A stretch of 64,000 nucleotides of DNA from Carnobacterium alterfunditum DSM 5972 (GCF_000744115.1 NZ_JQLG01000004.1:1896190-1960189); one strand, 5' to 3'; positions 36,370 through 45,678 are shown, counted from the stretch's first letter. Numbers and translations are program-made. The notes: generated from the sequence alone by a model not told the origin.

Positions 36370-37044
36370 ATGAATTCGGTAAAAGTAAATAGCCAAAAAA
36401 TCGAGCAAATGTTGAATCTTTCATTGGAAGCATCCAGTCGAAAACGATCTGATGTCCAAGTCATTGTAGTGACCAAAAAGGTTTCTAGTGAACAAGCTAT
36501 GGCTGCAATTGAAGAAGGTTATATGCATCTTGCTGAAAATCGCCCTGAAGGTTTAGAATTAAAGCAAAAAGAGCTAAACGATAAACGGCTGGTTTGGCAT
36601 TTTATCGGAAATCTGCAAACAAGAAAAGTGAAAAAAGTAATCAATAAAATTGATTACTTTCACGCTCTTGATCGCTTGCCTTTAGCTGAAGAGATTGAAA
36701 AGAGAGCACTTAATGTTGTCTCATGTTTTATTCAAGTTAATGTTACTGGTGAAGAAACAAAAAGCGGAGTAAGCCCGGATCAACTTGATGATTTTATAAA
36801 TAGTCTTTCGCAGTTCTCAAAAATAAAAATAGTAGGTCTAATGACTATGGCACCATTAAATGCGGAGGAAGCAGTTATCCGTTCTGCTTTTGCTCAGTTA
36901 AAAAAATTACAAGAATCAATCAAAGATAAGGCCCTACCCTACGCACCTTGTACTGAACTCAGTATGGGAATGAGTAAAGATTACACAATAGCTGTTGAAG
37001 AAGGAGCAACTTTTGTTCGAATTGGAACGTCTTTTTTTGAATAA
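36370..37044 (+). CDS. ylmE: YggS family PLP homeostasis protein (224 aa)
   Basis: A fold-type III PLP-binding protein (YlmE/YggS) that helps keep vitamin B6 and amino-acid pools in balance. The PLP lysine is in VIVVTKKVS, and the family blocks HLAENRPEG, WHFIGNLQTRKVK, FIQVNVTGEETKSGV and LSMGMSKDYTIAVEEGATFVRIG follow. There are only two bases between the ftsZ stop and this ATG and no clear RBS, so it is translationally coupled. Confidence 0.93.
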   Translation: MNSVKVNSQKIEQMLNLSLEASSRKRSDVQVIVVTKKVSSEQAMAAIEEGYMHLAENRPEGLELKQKELNDKRLVWHFIGNLQTRKVKKVINKIDYFHALDRLPLAEEIEKRALNVVSCFIQVNVTGEETKSGVSPDQLDDFINSLSQFSKIKIVGLMTMAPLNAEEAVIRSAFAQLKKLQESIKDKALPYAPCTELSMGMSKDYTIAVEEGATFVRIGTSFFE

Positions 37045-37091
37045 GAATCGATTTTTTGAAATATAAATCGATTTAAAAAGGAGGACTTTAA

Positions 37092-37577
37092 ATGGGCATG
37101 TTAAATAATTTTACTCAATTTTTTGGTTTAAATGATGAAGAAGAGTTTGAGTCAGAAAAAGCAACAAATAATAATGAAAAGTTTTTAGCTAAAGCTAAAA
37201 AAAATGAAGAAAAACGTGAAGTAGAAAATCGAAAATCCTTTAATACACGTCGCGAACCAGCAACAACCAATAAAGTTGTATCAATGAAAAATCCGGAAAA
37301 TGCTTACCAATCAAAAATCGTTGTATTTGAACCTAGAGTTTACTCTGAAGTTCAAGAAATAGCTGATCTTTTGCTTAGTAATCAATCTGTAATTTTAAAT
37401 TTTACTCGTATTGAAGAAGATCAAGCTAAAAGAATCGTCGATTTCTTAACAGGTACGATCTATGCGATAAGTGGAGATATTCAACGGGTCGGAGAAGAAA
37501 TTTTCTTATGTACACCTAAAAATGTTGAAATTGATGGTGTTTCACCAGATGTAATGCAAGAAAAAAATTTTTATTAA
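37092..37577 (+). CDS. sepF: Cell division protein SepF (161 aa)
   Basis: SepF bundles FtsZ filaments into rings and anchors them to the membrane. The N-terminal amphipathic anchor MGMLNNFTQFFGLNDEEE, a charged linker, and the C-terminal SepF domain (about residues 75-155; VFEPRVYSEVQEIADLLL, SVILNFTRIEEDQAKRIVDFL, GDIQRVGEEIFLCTPKNV) are clear. RBS AAAAGGAGG precedes the ATG. The 47-bp spacer upstream holds two ATCGAT palindromes. Confidence 0.95.
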   Translation: MGMLNNFTQFFGLNDEEEFESEKATNNNEKFLAKAKKNEEKREVENRKSFNTRREPATTNKVVSMKNPENAYQSKIVVFEPRVYSEVQEIADLLLSNQSVILNFTRIEEDQAKRIVDFLTGTIYAISGDIQRVGEEIFLCTPKNVEIDGVSPDVMQEKNFY

Positions 37578-37598
37578 AGAAAAGAGGAAAAACGGATA

Positions 37599-37886
37599 GT
37601 GGCTAATTTTATATCAATACTATATACAGTACTTTCTAGAGGTTTGGATATATATTCCACACTAATTATAGTTTATATCCTAATGTCTTGGTTTCCTGGG
37701 GCTTATCAATCTAAGTTTGGCCAAATATTAGCAACGGTTTGTGAGCCATATTTAAATTTCTTCAGAAGATTTATCCCACCAATCGGTATGATCAATTTTT
37801 CGGGAATTGTTGCATTGGTCGTCTTGAATTTAGCTAAAAGTGGTTTATTTTCATTATTCCAACTGATCATAAGGATTATCTATTAA
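37599..37886 (+). CDS. ylmG: YggT family membrane protein (95 aa, GTG start)
   Basis: A small integral membrane protein (YlmG/YggT) in the sepF neighbourhood of Gram-positive bacteria, linked to membrane or septum organisation. Two hydrophobic segments flank the family motif: about residues 5-28 and 66-93, with SWFPGAYQSKFGQILATVCEPYLNFFRRFIPP between. The GTG at 37599 has RBS AAGAGGAAA. Its 3' neighbour ylmH starts 20 bases later. Confidence 0.92.
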   Translation: MANFISILYTVLSRGLDIYSTLIIVYILMSWFPGAYQSKFGQILATVCEPYLNFFRRFIPPIGMINFSGIVALVVLNLAKSGLFSLFQLIIRIIY

Positions 37887-37906
37887 GTGAAGGAGGTGTT
37901 TTTCTT

Positions 37907-38689
37907 ATGATTGAAAATGTTTATCAACATTTTAGAAAAGAAGAACAACCCTTTATTGATAACGTTATAGGATGGATAAGAAGTGTAGAAGACCAATACA
38001 CTCCTTATTTAACCAATTTTTTAGATCCTCGCCAATTGCATATCGTAAAAACGATAGTTGGAAAAAATAATGAAATCAATATTCATTCTTTTGGAGGGTA
38101 TGAAGCGGCAGAGAGAGTGAGAGCTTTTATCTGTCCTACATATTTCACACCAAAGCAAGAAGACTTTGAGATAACTATTTTTGAAATACGATATCCTGTC
38201 AAATTTGCTTCATTATCGCATGGGAAAGTGTTAGGTACATTGCTTTCAACTGGGTTGAAAAGAGATTATTTTGGCGATATCATATCGGACGGAACACGTT
38301 GGCAAGTATTTGTTGAAAATTCAACAAAAGGCTACATTGAGCAACAAGTTATTAGTATTGGAAAAGTTGCAGTTCGAATGGAAGAAAAAAATTATACAGA
38401 AATTTTATTACCGATAGATAATTGGATGATTGAAAGTCAAACAGTTTCATCAATGCGTTTAGATACGCTTGTTTCTAGTGTGTTTAAAATCTCTAGACAA
38501 CGAGCTAAACAAATGATCGAATCGGGTAAAGTGAAACTGAATTGGGTAGAATTAAATCGGCCTGATTTTGAAATCGGTTTATTAGATATTGTTTCGGTTC
38601 GTGGATATGGGAGATTACAAGTACAAGAAATTGAAGGCAAAACTAAAAAAGATAAATGGCGTCTTCAGTTAGGCGTCTTGCATAAATAA
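37907..38689 (+). CDS. ylmH: S4-domain RNA-binding protein YlmH (260 aa)
   Basis: YlmH carries a C-terminal S4 RNA-binding domain (about residues 180-245: SMRLDTLVSSVFKISRQRAKQMIESGKVKLNW) behind a family-specific N-terminal domain (HFRKEEQPFIDNVIGWI, LDPRQ). B. subtilis YlmH has been linked to rescue of stalled ribosomes. RBS GGAGGTG precedes the ATG. It sits between ylmG and divIVA, the classic order. Confidence 0.94.
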   Translation: MIENVYQHFRKEEQPFIDNVIGWIRSVEDQYTPYLTNFLDPRQLHIVKTIVGKNNEINIHSFGGYEAAERVRAFICPTYFTPKQEDFEITIFEIRYPVKFASLSHGKVLGTLLSTGLKRDYFGDIISDGTRWQVFVENSTKGYIEQQVISIGKVAVRMEEKNYTEILLPIDNWMIESQTVSSMRLDTLVSSVFKISRQRAKQMIESGKVKLNWVELNRPDFEIGLLDIVSVRGYGRLQVQEIEGKTKKDKWRLQLGVLHK

Positions 38690-38771
38690 TAATCAATTCG
38701 TTTACATGTAGTTAAGTTTATGCTATTTTTATACTAAAGCACGTTAAATTTAAAAATTGGAGGTGTCTTAT

Positions 38772-39443
38772 ATGGTGTTGACTCCCTTAGATATACATAA
38801 CAAAGAGTTCCCTGTCAAGATGCGAGGCTACGATCAAGATCAAGTAAATGATTATTTAGATCAAATCATTAAAGACTACGAAATGGTTTTAAAAGATAAG
38901 CGTGAATTAGAAAAACAATTGCAATTTTCTGAAGAGAAAGTAGGGCATTTTAACAATCTTCAAGATGCTTTAAATAAATCAATCATTGTTGCTCAAGATG
39001 CAGCAGATAGATTAAAAGAAAATGCCATTAAAGAAGCAAATATTATTGGCCTTGAGGCTGAAAAAAATGCTGATCGTTTATTAGATGAAGCCGTTTCTAA
39101 AGCCAAGAAGATCACAATGGAAACAGACGAATTGAGGAAACAAAGTAGAGTCTTTAAACAACGTTTGCAGATCATGATAGAATCACAATTAGAAATGGTC
39201 AAAAATTCTGAATGGGATGATTTATTAAAACCTATAGAAGAAGAAGCGCTGAATATTCCTACATTGAAAGAAATTTTATCTAGTGTTAATAAAAGTGAAG
39301 AAGACTCAGCGAATATTGATATTGAATCTAGTAATGAAACGGTAACGGCAACAGTAGTTAGCGATACGGATACAGCAAATAGTCATGAAGAAGAACAATC
39401 TTCAGTAGAGGGAAAATTACAGGCAATTGAATTTCCTAAATAA
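38772..39443 (+). CDS. divIVA: Cell division protein DivIVA (223 aa)
   Basis: A coiled-coil protein that senses membrane curvature at poles and septa. The N-terminal membrane-binding domain MVLTPLDIHNKEFPVKMRGY with the DQDQVNDYLDQI helix is diagnostic; long coiled coils cover about residues 30-65 and 75-165, followed by an acidic Ser/Glu-rich tail. The ATG at 38772 was chosen for RBS TTGGAGGTG. It ends the dcw cluster; no terminator follows before the ileS leader. Confidence 0.96.
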   Translation: MVLTPLDIHNKEFPVKMRGYDQDQVNDYLDQIIKDYEMVLKDKRELEKQLQFSEEKVGHFNNLQDALNKSIIVAQDAADRLKENAIKEANIIGLEAEKNADRLLDEAVSKAKKITMETDELRKQSRVFKQRLQIMIESQLEMVKNSEWDDLLKPIEEEALNIPTLKEILSSVNKSEEDSANIDIESSNETVTATVVSDTDTANSHEEEQSSVEGKLQAIEFPK

Positions 39444-39454
39444 ATCATATCAAG

Positions 39455-39710
39455 TAAATCAGTGAATGGAACAGAAAAACGATAGAATACTAAATCAAGC
39501 GAGTTAGAAAATAGTGAAAGTCTAACGGTCCCTTCTATTTGTAAGATCCTCCATGAGTGTTAATTTGAACCAGAGTAAAATTAACCGTTTAATTGGCGTT
39601 ATACAATTACTTAAGAGAATAGAAAAAGGAGAAATTTCTTTTCTATTCTAAATTTGGGTGGTACCACGAAGATTTCGTCCCTCTAGGGATGGAGTCTTTT
39701 TTTTTATTGT
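39455..39710 (+). promoter_or_regulatory. Isoleucine T-box leader of ileS
   Basis: The T-box core TGGGTGGTACCACG is at 39655-39668, followed by the terminator stem (TTTCGTCCCT with AGGGATGGA, 39674-39697) and a T run. In stem I, ATGGA (39466-39470) pairs with TCCAT (39550-39554) and ATAGAA with TTCTAT; the internal loop between them has ATC at 39546-39548, an isoleucine codon as specifier. A hairpin at 39615-39651 fits stem III. Uncharged tRNA-Ile would favour the antiterminator and ileS expression. Confidence 0.95.
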
Positions 39711-39805
39711 TAAGAATAGTTGCAATTGATAAAGCTCAGTTGTATGATGAGCATGTCATTTTGGAATGAAAGAGATAAATTTAATAAATAAGGGGTCGAT
39801 ATTTG

Positions 39806-42598
39806 ATGAAGATGAAAGAGACATTACAATTAGGAAACACAAAATTTCCCATGCGTGGGAATCTACCAGTTCGCGAATTAGAGTGGCAAAAGAATTGGGA
39901 AGAATTAGATATTTATGGACAACGCCAAAAAATGAATGAAGGCAAACCGACATTTGTTTTACATGATGGTCCTCCGTATGCAAATGGAAACATTCATATA
40001 GGTCATGCGTTAAATAAAATTAGTAAAGATATCATTGTTCGCTACAAGTCTATGTCTGGTTTTAGATCTCCCTACGTTCCAGGTTGGGATACTCATGGAT
40101 TACCTATCGAGCAGGCGCTAACGAATAAAGGTGTAAAACGTAAAGAAATGAGTATTGCCGAATTTCGTAAATTATGTGAGGAATATGCTTGGGAACAAGT
40201 GAATAAACAAAAAGAAGATTTTAAACGGTTAGGGATTGCTGGCGAATGGGACCACCCATACGTAACATTAACAAAAGAATACGAAGAAGCACAAATTCGT
40301 GTATTTGGAAAAATGGCTGAGAAAGGCTATATCTATAAAGGATTAAAACCAATTTATTGGTCACCTTCTAGTGAATCAGCTCTTGCTGAAGCTGAAATTG
40401 AATACAAAGATGTTAAATCAGCTAGTATTTATGTAGCATTTAAAGTAGCTGATGGGAAAGGGCTTATTGATGAAGATACATCATTTGTTATTTGGACAAC
40501 TACTCCATGGACGATCCCATCAAATCTTGCAATTGCAGTTCACCCTGACTATGATTATTCAGTTATTCTAGCAGATGGCAAAAAATATGTTTTGGCAAAA
40601 GATTTAATTGAGACGGTAGCAGAAGAAATTGGCTGGGATAAATTTGAAATCATTAAAGAATTAAAAGGGAAAGATTTAGAATTAATGACGGCTAAACATC
40701 CAATGTATGATCGTACTTCTCTCGTGATTCTCGGAGACCATGTTACGCTTGATGCCGGAACTGGGCTTGTTCATACGGCTCCAGGACATGGGGACGATGA
40801 TTTCATTGTAGGCCAAAAATATAAATTAGCTGTTTTATCGCCGATTGATGATAAAGGATGCTTTACAGACGAAGCACCAGGCTTAGAAGGTATCTTTTAC
40901 GACAAAGGAAATAAAGTGATCACAGAATGGCTGGAAAAAGAAGGAGCATTATTGAAATTAAACTTCTTTACTCATAGTTACCCACATGACTGGAGAACTA
41001 AGAAACCGGTTATTTTCCGTGCTACACCGCAATGGTTTGCATCTATTGATAAGTTCCGCGGAGATATCTTAGAAGCTGTTGAAGGCGTTGAATGGGTCCA
41101 GAAATGGGGGATGCAACGTTTATACAACATGGTACGTGATCGCGGAGACTGGGTTATCTCACGTCAGCGTTCTTGGGGAGTTCCACTACCTATTTTCTAT
41201 GGTGAAAACGGAGAGCCGATTATTACACCTGAAACTATCGAACACGTAGCTGCTTTATTTGGAGAATTTGGCTCAAATAGTTGGTTTGAGCGTGAAGCTA
41301 AAGATCTATTGCCAGAAGGATTCACTCATCCTTCAAGTCCAAATAATATTTTTACAAAAGAAACCGATATTATGGATGTATGGTTTGATTCAGGATCTTC
41401 TCATGAAGCCGTATTAAGAGCAAGAGAAAATTTAACTTTTCCAGCCGATATGTATCTTGAAGGTTCAGATCAATACCGTGGATGGTTCAATTCAAGTATC
41501 ACAACTAGTGTAGCCATCAATGGAGTAGCTCCTTATAAAACAGTTCTCTCTCAAGGAATGGTTTTAGATGGTGATGGCCGCAAGATGAGTAAATCGATTG
41601 GCAATACTATTGCACCAAGCAAAGTGATCAAGCAAATGGGAGCAGATATCATACGTCTATGGGTTTCTAGTGTAGATACTCAAGCTGATGTACGTGTCAG
41701 TGATGAAATTCTAAAACAAGTTTCTGAAGTTTATCGTAAAATTCGTAATACAATGCGCTTCTTATTATCTAATACTACTGATTATGACCCTTCAGAAAAT
41801 AAAGTTGCATTTGAAGACTTGCGTTCTGTTGATAAATATCTGATGGTTCGTTTGAACCAATTAGTAGAAAAAGTAGAAGGCCATTATGAGAAATATGAAT
41901 TCTCTTCTATTTATCAATTGATCAACAACTTTTGTACCGTCGATTTATCACAATTTTACTTGGATTTTGCTAAAGATGTCGTTTATATCGAAGCTGAAGA
42001 TGCTTACGAACGACGTGCTATGCAAACGGTCTTCTATGAAGTTCTAGTAAAAATCACAAAATTATTGACTCCAATTCTTCCACATACAGCTGAAGAAATA
42101 TGGTCATTCTTAAGTGAACCAGAAGAATTTGTTCAATTAACGGATATACCAGCTTTTGATAACTACGAAAATGAAACAGAACTGTTGAATATTTGGAATG
42201 CGTTTATGGAAATTCGTGTCGTTGTTCAAAAAGCACTCGAAGAAGCGCGTAATCAAAAAATTATTGGAAAATCTTTTGAAGCAAAAGTTACGCTTTATCC
42301 TACGGAACAAACAAAAGACCTATTTGTTTCGTTGAATAGTAATTTAGCTCAATTATTGATCGTTTCAGATCTAGAAATAGCAGAATCGATCGATGATGCG
42401 CCAATTAACGCTATCCGTTCTGAATCGGTGGCTGTTGTAGTCGAACATGCTCATGGAGAAACTTGCGAAAGATGTCGTGCTATTAAAGAAGAAGTTGGAT
42501 CTAATGAACAGACACCAACTCTTTGTGCTCGTTGTGCAGCAATTGTTGAAAAACATTTTCCAGAAGCTTTAATTCCTGAAACAGAAGAAAATAATTGA
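39806..42598 (+). CDS. ileS: Isoleucyl-tRNA synthetase (930 aa)
   Basis: Class I synthetase charging tRNA-Ile, with an editing domain to remove valine. Signature HIGH is in [20 protein letters not shown] in [12 protein letters not shown], the editing site around [13 protein letters not shown], and the C-terminal zinc knuckles CERCRAI and CARCAAI. The length of 930 aa matches the bacterial type 1 enzyme, i.e. the mupirocin-sensitive form. The ATG at 39806 follows AAGGGG by 10 bases. It is controlled by the T-box leader and ended by a terminator at 42600. Confidence 0.98.
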   Translation: MKMKETLQLGNTKFPMRGNLPVRELEWQKNWEELDIYGQRQKMNEGKPTFVLHDGPPYANGNIHIGHALNKISKDIIVRYKSMSGFRSPYVPGWDTHGLPIEQALTNKGVKRKEMSIAEFRKLCEEYAWEQVNKQKEDFKRLGIAGEWDHPYVTLTKEYEEAQIRVFGKMAEKGYIYKGLKPIYWSPSSESALAEAEIEYKDVKSASIYVAFKVADGKGLIDEDTSFVIWTTTPWTIPSNLAIAVHPDYDYSVILADGKKYVLAKDLIETVAEEIGWDKFEIIKELKGKDLELMTAKHPMYDRTSLVILGDHVTLDAGTGLVHTAPGHGDDDFIVGQKYKLAVLSPIDDKGCFTDEAPGLEGIFYDKGNKVITEWLEKEGALLKLNFFTHSYPHDWRTKKPVIFRATPQWFASIDKFRGDILEAVEGVEWVQKWGMQRLYNMVRDRGDWVISRQRSWGVPLPIFYGENGEPIITPETIEHVAALFGEFGSNSWFEREAKDLLPEGFTHPSSPNNIFTKETDIMDVWFDSGSSHEAVLRARENLTFPADMYLEGSDQYRGWFNSSITTSVAINGVAPYKTVLSQGMVLDGDGRKMSKSIGNTIAPSKVIKQMGADIIRLWVSSVDTQADVRVSDEILKQVSEVYRKIRNTMRFLLSNTTDYDPSENKVAFEDLRSVDKYLMVRLNQLVEKVEGHYEKYEFSSIYQLINNFCTVDLSQFYLDFAKDVVYIEAEDAYERRAMQTVFYEVLVKITKLLTPILPHTAEEIWSFLSEPEEFVQLTDIPAFDNYENETELLNIWNAFMEIRVVVQKALEEARNQKIIGKSFEAKVTLYPTEQTKDLFVSLNSNLAQLLIVSDLEIAESIDDAPINAIRSESVAVVVEHAHGETCERCRAIKEEVGSNEQTPTLCARCAAIVEKHFPEALIPETEENN

Positions 42599-42599
42599 C

Positions 42600-42638
42600 A
42601 AAAATGCATCCAAAGGTTGATCTTTGGATGCATTTTTC
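42600..42638 (+). terminator. Terminator of ileS
   Basis: AAAAATGCATCCAAAG pairs with CTTTGGATGCATTTTT around GTTGAT, ending in T. Confidence 0.92.
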
Positions 42639-42698
42639 ATTGTATTTTATAAATGAAATGGTAAAATATATTAAAGAAAAAATAGGAGGTACAGCACA

Positions 42699-43679
42699 AT
42701 GCAATTAGAATTGATCAAGGTTCATGGATCAGAGAATGAATTCTTTATTTTAGATGAAACACTGCTTGAAAGACCGTTGACACAAGATGAACTAGTATCT
42801 CTAACGAAAATCATTACAGATCGTAATACTGGACTACTTAAGGGGGCTGACGGTGTCCTATTAGTAGGGACAGCTAAGCGCAAGGAGTCGGGTGAAAGCA
42901 TGCGAGTAATCAATAATGACGGTAGTGAAGCTAGTATGTGCGGAAATGGCTTGCGAACGGTTGCGCGCTATCTTTCTGAAAAGAAAAAATTAGATGAATT
43001 TGTTATTGAAACAATGCACGCTGATTTACAGGTGAAAAAAGCAGAAGAGATAGGGAAAAATATTCAAACCTTTCAAGTTGAGATTTCTCCTGTATCCTTT
43101 AATGTAGAAAAATTACCATTTAATTGGAAATCAGAAAATTTTATTGATCAAGAATTGGCTGATTTAGCGCCTGGTTTGAAGTTTTCAGCAGTAGCAGTGC
43201 CAAACCCTCATTTGATTAGTTTCGTTGATCATGGGACATTAACTAGCCTACAGTTTGAAAAACTTGCAAAGTACTTAAATGGTAAAAACCCTTATTTCCC
43301 TGATGGAGTAAATATCAGTTTTGTAGAAGAGCTAGGTAAACAAGAAATATTTGTTCGTACATTTGAAAGAGGTGTAGGTTTTACAAATGCTTGTGGAACA
43401 GCAATGGCAGCTAGTAGTCTAATGTACGTATTGTTAAAAGGTGGTATGATCGAAGAAAAAATTCAAGTGACCAATCCTGGTGGGATGGTCCAAACGATTG
43501 TTCATAAACATGAAGATGGAACTTACTGGATGGATCTAATTGGGAATGCAACATTCCTTAACAAAGTTTCCATTTCATTAGAAGATATTTTAGATTCTAA
43601 ATTGGATAACAGTAATTCTGTATCACTGAATGAAGCTAAAGCTTATCGTGAATTCATTGGAAATTTTTCTGCTCTTTAA
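42699..43679 (+). CDS. dapF: Diaminopimelate epimerase (326 aa)
   Basis: DapF interconverts LL- and meso-diaminopimelate, supplying MurE and lysine synthesis. The two catalytic cysteines are Cys81 in ASMCGNGLR and Cys232 in TNACGTAMAAS, the proton donors/acceptors of the family. At 326 aa it is longer than the E. coli enzyme (274), with extra residues at the C terminus and in the middle, a form common in Lactobacillales. RBS TAGGAGG precedes the ATG. It stands alone, not in a dap operon. Confidence 0.94.
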   Translation: MQLELIKVHGSENEFFILDETLLERPLTQDELVSLTKIITDRNTGLLKGADGVLLVGTAKRKESGESMRVINNDGSEASMCGNGLRTVARYLSEKKKLDEFVIETMHADLQVKKAEEIGKNIQTFQVEISPVSFNVEKLPFNWKSENFIDQELADLAPGLKFSAVAVPNPHLISFVDHGTLTSLQFEKLAKYLNGKNPYFPDGVNISFVEELGKQEIFVRTFERGVGFTNACGTAMAASSLMYVLLKGGMIEEKIQVTNPGGMVQTIVHKHEDGTYWMDLIGNATFLNKVSISLEDILDSKLDNSNSVSLNEAKAYREFIGNFSAL

Positions 43680-43723
43680 ATGTTTTTTTTACAAGAACGG
43701 CTCTATTAAAGAAAAGTATCCCC

Positions 43724-43752
43724 TTGCAAAATGAAAAATGCTGCGTTATAAT
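43724..43752 (+). promoter_or_regulatory. Promoter of the cold-shock gene
   Basis: TTGCAA (43724-43729), 17-base spacer and TATAAT (43747-43752). It predicts a leader of about 85 nt before the csp start, compatible with cold-shock leader control. Confidence 0.8.
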
Positions 43753-43842
43753 TACCTTGTAATCGATTTCATTGTATTGAAAAGACGAATAACCACAAAA
43801 GAAAATCAATTGCAAAATGACTAATCGGGGGTACAGTAAATT

Positions 43843-44043
43843 ATGGAAAAAGGAACAGTAAAATGGTTTAATAGTGAAAAAGGTTTTGGCTTTATTGAAG
43901 TTGAAGGCGGAGATGATATATTTGTACATTTCAGTGCAATTACCGGTGAAGGCTTCAAATCATTAGAAGAAGGACAAGCAGTTGAATTTGAAATCGTTGA
44001 AGGAAATCGTGGAGCGCAAGCTGCAAATGTCGTGAAACTTTGA
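43843..44043 (+). CDS. csp: Cold-shock protein, CspA family (66 aa)
   Basis: A single cold-shock domain RNA chaperone. The RNA-binding motifs RNP1 (KGFGFIEVE) and RNP2 (DIFVHFSAI) are intact after the standard start [17 protein letters not shown]. The length is normal. RBS TCGGGGG precedes the ATG. It has its own promoter and terminator. A 12-bp repeat (GCTCTATTAAAG) occurs before (43700) and after (44117) the gene without clear meaning. Confidence 0.96.
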   Translation: MEKGTVKWFNSEKGFGFIEVEGGDDIFVHFSAITGEGFKSLEEGQAVEFEIVEGNRGAQAANVVKL

Positions 44044-44124
44044 TTTCAATTGTATCCAGACTTCATTTTTAGCATAGCTAAATAATAAAAATGTAATTGT
44101 AAAAGTAAAGCGTACAGCTCTATT

Positions 44125-44166
44125 AAAGTGCCAGCAGAGTAACAAATCTGTTGGTACTTTTTTGTG
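44125..44166 (+). terminator. Terminator of csp
   Basis: AAGTGCCAGCAGA pairs with TCTGTTGGTACTT using two G-T pairs, then a run of T. Confidence 0.85.
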
Positions 44167-44251
44167 TTTTATTTTATATATTTTTTTAAAAGTTAGTTAT
44201 TTGCTGGATTATATAATGAAGTTAGCCACTAAGGCTAAAATATAAAAACGC

Positions 44252-44315
44252 CATGTGAATTTCATGTTATATTGAAGTTACCACTAACTCTCAATAGACA
44301 GGATGAATTCACATG
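44252..44315 (+). promoter_or_regulatory. Hairpin that can sequester the IS30 transposase start codon
   Basis: CATGTGAATT (44252-44261) is perfectly complementary to AATTCACATG (44306-44315), whose last three bases are the transposase ATG. An extended -10 candidate TGTTATATT (44265-44273) lies between the arms, so the element's own transcript would start after the 5' arm while read-through RNA would fold. The pairing is seen; the role is inferred. Confidence 0.5.
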
Positions 44316-45392
44316 ACGCACTCTAACGATAACACACCAGCACGTAAGGGGAAACACTTATCTTATTCAGAACGATCTCAAATTGCTATTTTGAAACAGG
44401 AAGATTATTCGAATCGTCCTATTGCTATTGTCCTGAATCGAGTACCTCAAACAATCAATAATGAGATAAAGCGTGGAACAATTACTCAACTTAAACGTCA
44501 AAAGCAAAAGAGTAAGATTTATGATTATTTTATTAGAATTTATGATGCTGGTACCGGTCAGGCTGTTTATGACAAGCATCGTTTAAACTGTGGCCGTCGA
44601 CCAAAATGGGCGGATACAGATGCCTTTATAGAGTGGGCCGATGATAAAATGTTGACTGATAAATGGTCACCTGATGTAGTGGTTGGCTTTGCTTTAAAGC
44701 ATGAGCTGTTTGATCCCACAATTATCCCTTGTACCACGACACTTTATTACTGGATAGATAGAGAGATTATGAGAACGAAAAACCTCGACCTTCTAGAAAA
44801 GCTGTCTCGGAAACCGAAGGTATTATCTCTGAAGAAGCGTCCAAATAAGCGTATACTTGGACAATCAATTGACAACCGTCCAAAAGAAATTGATAATCGT
44901 AAAACCTTTGGTCACTGGGAAATCGATACTGTGATTGGCAACAAAATAAAGACAGATGCCGTATTACTCACTTTGGTTGAACGCCAAACACGCCTTGAAG
45001 TTATTATGAAAATAAATGGTAAAGATCAAGAATCTGTAAATCAAGCGATTCGTACTCTTCAAGCACGATCCAGAGAGGACTTTCCAACTTTTTTCAAAAC
45101 GATTACCTCAGATAATGGTTCTGAATTCGCGGGACTAGATGAGGCTTTGAAAGACACTTTAGATGTTTATTTCAGCCACCCTTATGCTTCTTTTGAACGA
45201 GGAACGAGTGAGAATCAACATAAATTTATTCGTCGATTCATTCCTAAAGGGAAGCCTATCAGCCAATTCACTGAGACACAATGCCTGCGAATTCAACAAT
45301 GGATGAATGATTATCCCAGAAAAATATTAGATTATAGGACCCCACATGACTGCTTTGTGAACGCACTTCGCCTAGAACGACAAACAGCTTAA
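44313..45392 (+). CDS. IS30-family transposase (359 aa)
   Basis: A DDE transposase with an N-terminal helix-turn-helix (LSYSERSQIAILKQEDYSNRPIAIVLNRVPQTINNEIKRG) and an integrase-like core. The catalytic residues lie in FGHWEIDTVIG, TITSDNGSEFAG and SFERGTSENQHKFIRRFIPKG, the D-D-E signature of the family. The frame is intact and of usual length. RBS ACAGGATG is weak and partly inside the hairpin described at 44252-44315. The element sits between csp and the MarR/ABC operon. Confidence 0.94.
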   Translation: MTHSNDNTPARKGKHLSYSERSQIAILKQEDYSNRPIAIVLNRVPQTINNEIKRGTITQLKRQKQKSKIYDYFIRIYDAGTGQAVYDKHRLNCGRRPKWADTDAFIEWADDKMLTDKWSPDVVVGFALKHELFDPTIIPCTTTLYYWIDREIMRTKNLDLLEKLSRKPKVLSLKKRPNKRILGQSIDNRPKEIDNRKTFGHWEIDTVIGNKIKTDAVLLTLVERQTRLEVIMKINGKDQESVNQAIRTLQARSREDFPTFFKTITSDNGSEFAGLDEALKDTLDVYFSHPYASFERGTSENQHKFIRRFIPKGKPISQFTETQCLRIQQWMNDYPRKILDYRTPHDCFVNALRLERQTA

Positions 45393-45578
45393 AAGCCTTT
45401 TTCGGCATAACTTGAAAGCTGGGAAGATGACCGTAGACAGTTCGTCGATAAACTTGTGATATCTCAGTGTAGCACCAAGCCTTACAAAATGAATTAAGCT
45501 CTTTAATTTTCACATGAAATAATTCTTTAACAAGTGGCTAACTTAAACTTGAAATTTACAAAAGTTAGTTATTTTCTA

Positions 45579-45622
45579 TTGACTTAAAATTAGTAATAAG
45601 ATAATATAGTTAGCGTGCTAAC
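45579..45622 (+). promoter_or_regulatory. Promoter and palindromic operator of the MarR-ABC operon
   Basis: TTGACT (45579-45584), a 17-base spacer and TAATAT (45602-45607) form the promoter. Immediately after it, GTTAGC-GT-GCTAAC (45609-45622) is a perfect palindrome of the size MarR dimers bind, placed to block transcription start. The operator assignment is inferred from position and symmetry. Confidence 0.7.
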
Positions 45623-45678
45623 GATAAATCGTTTATTGAATAGTTATTAAAATAAAGCAAAAGATAGAGGTGAGATAA

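Larger units (their letters stand above)
44219..45544 (+). mobile_element. IS30-family insertion sequence (about 1.33 kb)
   Basis: Perfect 12-bp inverted ends AAGTTAGCCACT (44219-44230) and AGTGGCTAACTT (45533-45544) enclose one transposase gene. About 150 noncoding bases follow the gene, longer than in most IS30 elements. No 2-4 bp target duplication could be assigned. A 15-bp direct repeat AAAAGTTAGTTATTT lies outside each end (44188-44202 and 45560-45574), 15-16 bases from the IRs. The exact ends are therefore provisional. Confidence 0.85.

Noticed and set aside
44188-45574. 15-bp target-site duplication of the IS30 element
   Set aside because: The repeats are 15-16 bases away from the inverted ends, and IS30 elements normally duplicate only 2-4 bp.
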